From positions 1 through 7,705 of the forward strand of contig WAOH01000025.1 in NCBI GenBank assembly GCA_015521385.1: a stretch of 7,705 bases of DNA. The letters run 5' to 3'. Positions 5,085 to 7,705 of the stretch are shown one piece after another (within the stretch, counting starts at the first letter, position 1; every line of letters begins with the position of its first letter). Made by a program: the position numbers and the translations under genes. The notes below the pieces were generated by a model. The model was not told the origin of the DNA. It saw only the letters and a list, made by a program, of their open reading frames with translations, and made no database searches. This stretch comes from Thermoproteota archaeon (lineage in GTDB: Archaea; Korarchaeota; Korarchaeia; Korarchaeales; Korarchaeaceae).

Positions 5085-6357
5085 TTGCTCCTACTTTTGG
5101 AAGCCGTGCGTGGACAGGTTGTCCAGGATCCTGTCTGGCGTCAGGGAGGAGGAATTCTACGAGCTGGCGATCCCCCGGGAGAGGCTGAGCTGGCTCCCCG
5201 AGGTGAGGAAGAGGGGGGTGATCGCCTCCCTCGGGTGGGGACTGGCGCCCACGGCGTCAATACTGACTGAACCGGATTTCCTCGCCGCATCCGAGCCCAT
5301 CTTCAGGGCTGGGTATCTGAGGAGCCTGTTAAATCCGCATGATGACTTCGGCTCCTCATTAACGGCGGCAATGAGGGTCACCAGGACGCTCAAGGATAGA
5401 TTGGTCGTCATAAGCGACGTGGACCCCGGATTGGAGGGCGTAACCAAAGTATCCCCAGGAGATGACTTCTCACTGAGCCCTGACAGGGAGGAGCTCTTCC
5501 TGCTGGCTGATAACCTGCCCAAGGAGTTGGATCACAGGCTTGAGAGCCTGGGCGAGGTCACGAGGGACTGGAACAGGCTAGATGAGGCCACGGTGGTCGT
5601 AATCAGGACCAGTAAGAGCCTGGGGCCGGAGGAGTTCAGGGTGGCAGGTCGCCTCAAGCTCGTGATCACCGCCACCCATGGCCTCGACCACATAGACCTG
5701 TCTGAGGCAAAGAGGAGGGCCGTGATAGTTGAGAGGGCTCCCGTTAGGGCCCGGGCTGTGGCTGAGCTCACCCTCGGCCTCATCCTAGATCTGGCCAGGG
5801 GCATCAGCCTGGGCGACAGGAGGATGCGCGAGGGGGAGTGGGTCAAGAGGAGGCTGAAGGGGTTCGAGGTCTCCGGGAAGAGCGTCGGCATAATATCCAT
5901 GGGGGTGGTTGGATCCGAGATAGCCAGTCTGCTCAGGGCCGTGGGGATGAAGGTCAGCTTCTACGACAAGTACAGGGATGGAGGGAAGCCCCTAGAGGAA
6001 CTGTTGAGGGAGAGCGACATAGTGGTCCTAGCCTCACCCCTGACGGAGGAGACCAAGGGGATGATAGGGAGGAGGGAGCTCTCCCTCATGAAGGACGGGG
6101 CCTACATAATCAACGTGGGTAGGGGGGAACTCATCGATCTAGAGGCCCTCATAGACTCCCTAGAGAGCGGGAAACTGGCGGGAGCGGCTCTTGACGTGTT
6201 TCCGAAGGAACCGCCTTTCGGGGAGGATGCATACGAGAGGTTGAGCAGGTTGGAGAACGTGATCCTCACGCCCCACATAGGAGGGAACACGAGGGAGTCA
6301 GATAGGAGGATAGTCAGGGAGGTGATGGGAATCCTTGGCAGGTGGTTCCAAGATTAG
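5017..6357 (+). CDS. D-isomer-specific 2-hydroxyacid dehydrogenase (SerA/glyoxylate reductase type) with an extra N-terminal domain
   Basis: NAD-dependent reductase or dehydrogenase of 2-hydroxy/2-oxo acids. The ordinary family protein (usually about 310-330 residues) begins near residue 159 at ELFLLADNLP. The nucleotide-binding motif is SMGVVG (294-299), with D317 at the end of the next strand, which favours NAD over NADP. The catalytic triad is intact: R369 in NVGRGE, E398 in FPKEPP and H420 in TPHIGG. There is no C-terminal ACT domain. Residues 1-158 are an extension I do not recognise, with C24 and C31 and a conserved-looking GWGLAPTASIL stretch (73-83). No start codon lies near the domain border, so the fusion looks real. 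ATG 5017 has a GAGGT close upstream, but the true start may be ATG 4989 in another frame. It overlaps the aminotransferase gene, which fits 3-phosphoglycerate oxidation for serine synthesis, or glyoxylate/hydroxypyruvate reduction. Confidence 0.88.
   Translation: MGPSLEVSAFRTSEVVSFGELSDCSYFWKPCVDRLSRILSGVREEEFYELAIPRERLSWLPEVRKRGVIASLGWGLAPTASILTEPDFLAASEPIFRAGYLRSLLNPHDDFGSSLTAAMRVTRTLKDRLVVISDVDPGLEGVTKVSPGDDFSLSPDREELFLLADNLPKELDHRLESLGEVTRDWNRLDEATVVVIRTSKSLGPEEFRVAGRLKLVITATHGLDHIDLSEAKRRAVIVERAPVRARAVAELTLGLILDLARGISLGDRRMREGEWVKRRLKGFEVSGKSVGIISMGVVGSEIASLLRAVGMKVSFYDKYRDGGKPLEELLRESDIVVLASPLTEETKGMIGRRELSLMKDGAYIINVGRGELIDLEALIDSLESGKLAGAALDVFPKEPPFGEDAYERLSRLENVILTPHIGGNTRESDRRIVREVMGILGRWFQD
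6318..6326 (+). promoter_or_regulatory. Full-length ribosome binding site GGAGGTGAT inside the dehydrogenase gene
   Basis: GGAGGTGAT matches the whole anti-Shine-Dalgarno sequence and ends 8 bases before TTG 6335. It decides the aminotransferase start: an in-frame stop (TGA 6323-6325) lies just upstream and no ATG or GTG follows in the frame before the family motif begins. Confidence 0.7.
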
Positions 6358-7417
6358 CTTCATCCCCGGCCCGGTAAACCCCAGTCCCGAGGTCATGAGA
6401 GCTCTGAGTGAGCCTATGCCCTATCACAGGGGAGAGGAGTTCTCGAGGATGTACGGCGAGATAATGGAAGGGATGAGGCCCCTCTTCGGTGCGATGGGGG
6501 ATGTCGTCATCATCAGCGGATCATCCACCGCGGGACTCGAGGCCGTCCTGTCGGGTTTCGTTAGGAGCAGGAGAGTTGCGGCCATAGTCGACGGCAAGTT
6601 CGGGGAGAGGTTGGCGGAGATCTCATCAATCTATGCGAGGGAAGTGAGGAGGGTCAGCTCGGCCTGGGGAGAGACCCCCGCCCAGGAGGAGCTGGAGTCC
6701 TCCTTGGACGACTCGGAGGTCTTGGTGGTGGTCCACAATGAGACATCGACGGGCATTGAGCACGACATGGATCTCATAGCCGATCTCGCGTCGGACAGGG
6801 GAGTAGACCTCCTAGTTGACGTAGTGAGCTCGATAGGATGCATCGACGTGAGGGGAGAGAGGTGGGACGCCGTCGCTCTGGCGGGAGGGGTTCAGAAGTG
6901 CATAGGAGCGCCTCCAGGTCTAGCACCGGTGATGGTGAGGGAGTGGGAGGGATATGATGGAGCGACCTACTACCTAGACCTGGCGAGGTACAGGGACTCG
7001 GCTAGAGGCGACCTGAAGCAGACGCCCTTCACCCCGGCGCTCCCACTCTTCGCGGCCCTCAGGACTGCGATTCGGGAGATACACGCGGAGGGATTGGAGG
7101 CGAGGTTCGCCAGACACCGGAGGGTCGCTCAGTTCCTGAGGGAGGGGCTGGAGGATCTTGGAGTGGAGCTATTCGCCCGTCCCGGGGAACTGGGCAGGTT
7201 ATCAGATACCGTGACGTCCTTCAGGGTCCCCGACGCCGAGGCGGTCAGGAAGGAGCTGGCGAGGAGGGGGATTCTGGTGGCAGGCGGGCAGGGACCATTG
7301 AGGGGTAGGATACTCAGAGCCGCGACCATGGCCAACACTACAGAGGAGGAGGTGGAGATCCTGCTATCTTCATTGAGGGAGATCCTGTCCCGGATTACCT
7401 CAGGAGTTCCCTCCTGA
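6335..7417 (+). CDS. Class V aminotransferase, alanine-glyoxylate/serine-pyruvate aminotransferase family
   Basis: Pyridoxal-phosphate enzyme of 360 residues, slightly short for the family. It carries the substrate-loop motif PGPVNPSP (11-18), HRGEEF (31-36), the cofactor-phosphate loop SGSSTAGLEA (61-70), D162 in DVVSSIG (pairs with the pyridine nitrogen), the Schiff-base lysine K188 in VQKCIGAPPG, and R328 near the C-terminus in the position that binds substrate carboxylate. Family members move amino groups among alanine, serine, glyoxylate, pyruvate or phosphohydroxypyruvate. Translation starts at TTG 6335, 23 bases inside the dehydrogenase gene, with a perfect ribosome binding site, so the two products are probably made together. 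The dehydrogenase would supply the oxo acid that this enzyme aminates: phosphohydroxypyruvate to phosphoserine, or glyoxylate to glycine. No phosphoserine phosphatase is in view to settle which. The 3' end overlaps the opposing gene by 23 bases. Confidence 0.9.
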   Translation: MAGGSKISFIPGPVNPSPEVMRALSEPMPYHRGEEFSRMYGEIMEGMRPLFGAMGDVVIISGSSTAGLEAVLSGFVRSRRVAAIVDGKFGERLAEISSIYAREVRRVSSAWGETPAQEELESSLDDSEVLVVVHNETSTGIEHDMDLIADLASDRGVDLLVDVVSSIGCIDVRGERWDAVALAGGVQKCIGAPPGLAPVMVREWEGYDGATYYLDLARYRDSARGDLKQTPFTPALPLFAALRTAIREIHAEGLEARFARHRRVAQFLREGLEDLGVELFARPGELGRLSDTVTSFRVPDAEAVRKELARRGILVAGGQGPLRGRILRAATMANTTEEEVEILLSSLREILSRITSGVPS

Positions 7418-7705
7418 CTTCCTCACTCATTCTTCCGGAGAAGGCCTCAAACAGGGAATCGATATCCATCTCGAAGGTCTGCTCCTCCTCATTCCAGAGA
7501 TCTACCGGGATCTGCCAGTTCGACGGACCCGCGACCAGTAGGTGCTCGACTTTTATCAGCTGATCGCTGAAGAGCGTCCTCAGAGACTTGACTAGTGTCC
7601 CCAAGATCCTCTCATTGACAAGGATGACGCTGGTTATTCCCGTGAGGGAGCCCTCCGTGTAGAACATGATCGGCGACGAGACCTTTGATAGGGCCTCCCC
7701 TATCC
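7395..7705 (-). CDS. Hypothetical protein, C-terminal part (runs off the window)
   Basis: I do not recognise this protein. The - strand frame is open from the window edge to TAA at 7397-7395, giving at least 103 residues. An ATG at 7665-7667 would give a 90-residue protein, but it has no ribosome binding site and the frame continues upstream (reading GEALSKVSSPI), so the gene most likely starts beyond 7705. The visible part has beta-strand-like stretches (TSVILVNERILG, KVEHLLVAG), then an acidic segment around WNEEEQTFEMDID and a charged helix at the end. No membrane segment or catalytic motif is seen. It is convergent with the aminotransferase gene, overlapping it by 23 bases, so it belongs to a different transcription unit. 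Confidence 0.65.
   Translation of the reverse strand, partial: IGEALSKVSSPIMFYTEGSLTGITSVILVNERILGTLVKSLRTLFSDQLIKVEHLLVAGPSNWQIPVDLWNEEEQTFEMDIDSLFEAFSGRMSEEVRRELLR

Noticed and set aside
5085..5270. Frame continuing after the short 4989 frame
   Set aside because: Gly/Arg/Glu-rich low-complexity translation typical of an off-frame reading; the dehydrogenase frame covers the same bases.
7395..7667. A complete 90-residue gene starting at ATG 7665
   Set aside because: There is no ribosome binding site before this ATG and the frame stays open to the window edge, so a partial gene is more likely.

Overview
The window looks like chromosome of a thermophilic archaeon. Arginine is written almost only as AGG, isoleucine often as ATA, and leucine mostly as CTC or CTG. 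Genes are packed with overlapping stops and starts. The promoters seen are archaeal TATA boxes (a clean TTTATATA at 4949-4956), ribosome binding sites are GAGGTGAT-like, and termination candidates are oligo-T runs. Thermoproteota or Korarchaeota is my best guess, but it is an inference from codon and promoter style only.

Layout. (1) 1-1831, + strand: the end of a branched-chain amino-acid (Liv/HAAT) type ABC transporter operon. It holds the C-terminal part of a LivG-like ATPase, a complete LivF-like ATPase, and a maleate isomerase/arylmalonate decarboxylase family enzyme with both catalytic cysteines. All are joined by 4-base stop/start overlaps and followed by a T-rich terminator candidate. 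(2) 1932-4856, - strand: in transcription order, a secreted all-helical repeat protein, a membrane-anchored winged-helix regulator with an extracytoplasmic domain, and an MFS transporter. The order suggests a small envelope-sensing and efflux or uptake unit, though a terminator-like structure and a separate promoter may split it. (3) 4857-4988: divergent intergenic region with a strong promoter for the next operon. (4) 4989-7417, + strand: a D-2-hydroxyacid dehydrogenase with an unrecognised N-terminal domain of about 155 residues, overlapping a class V (AGT/serine-pyruvate type) aminotransferase. The pair fits a phosphorylated serine pathway or a glyoxylate/hydroxypyruvate pathway. (5) 7395-7705, - strand: the C-terminal part of an unrecognised gene running off the window and overlapping the aminotransferase tail to tail.

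The points most worth a second look are the apparent frameshift between the well-placed start at 4989 and the dehydrogenase frame, the unknown domain fused to that dehydrogenase, and the three-gene secreted protein / membrane regulator / MFS unit. I found no RNA gene, CRISPR array, insertion sequence or integration site.
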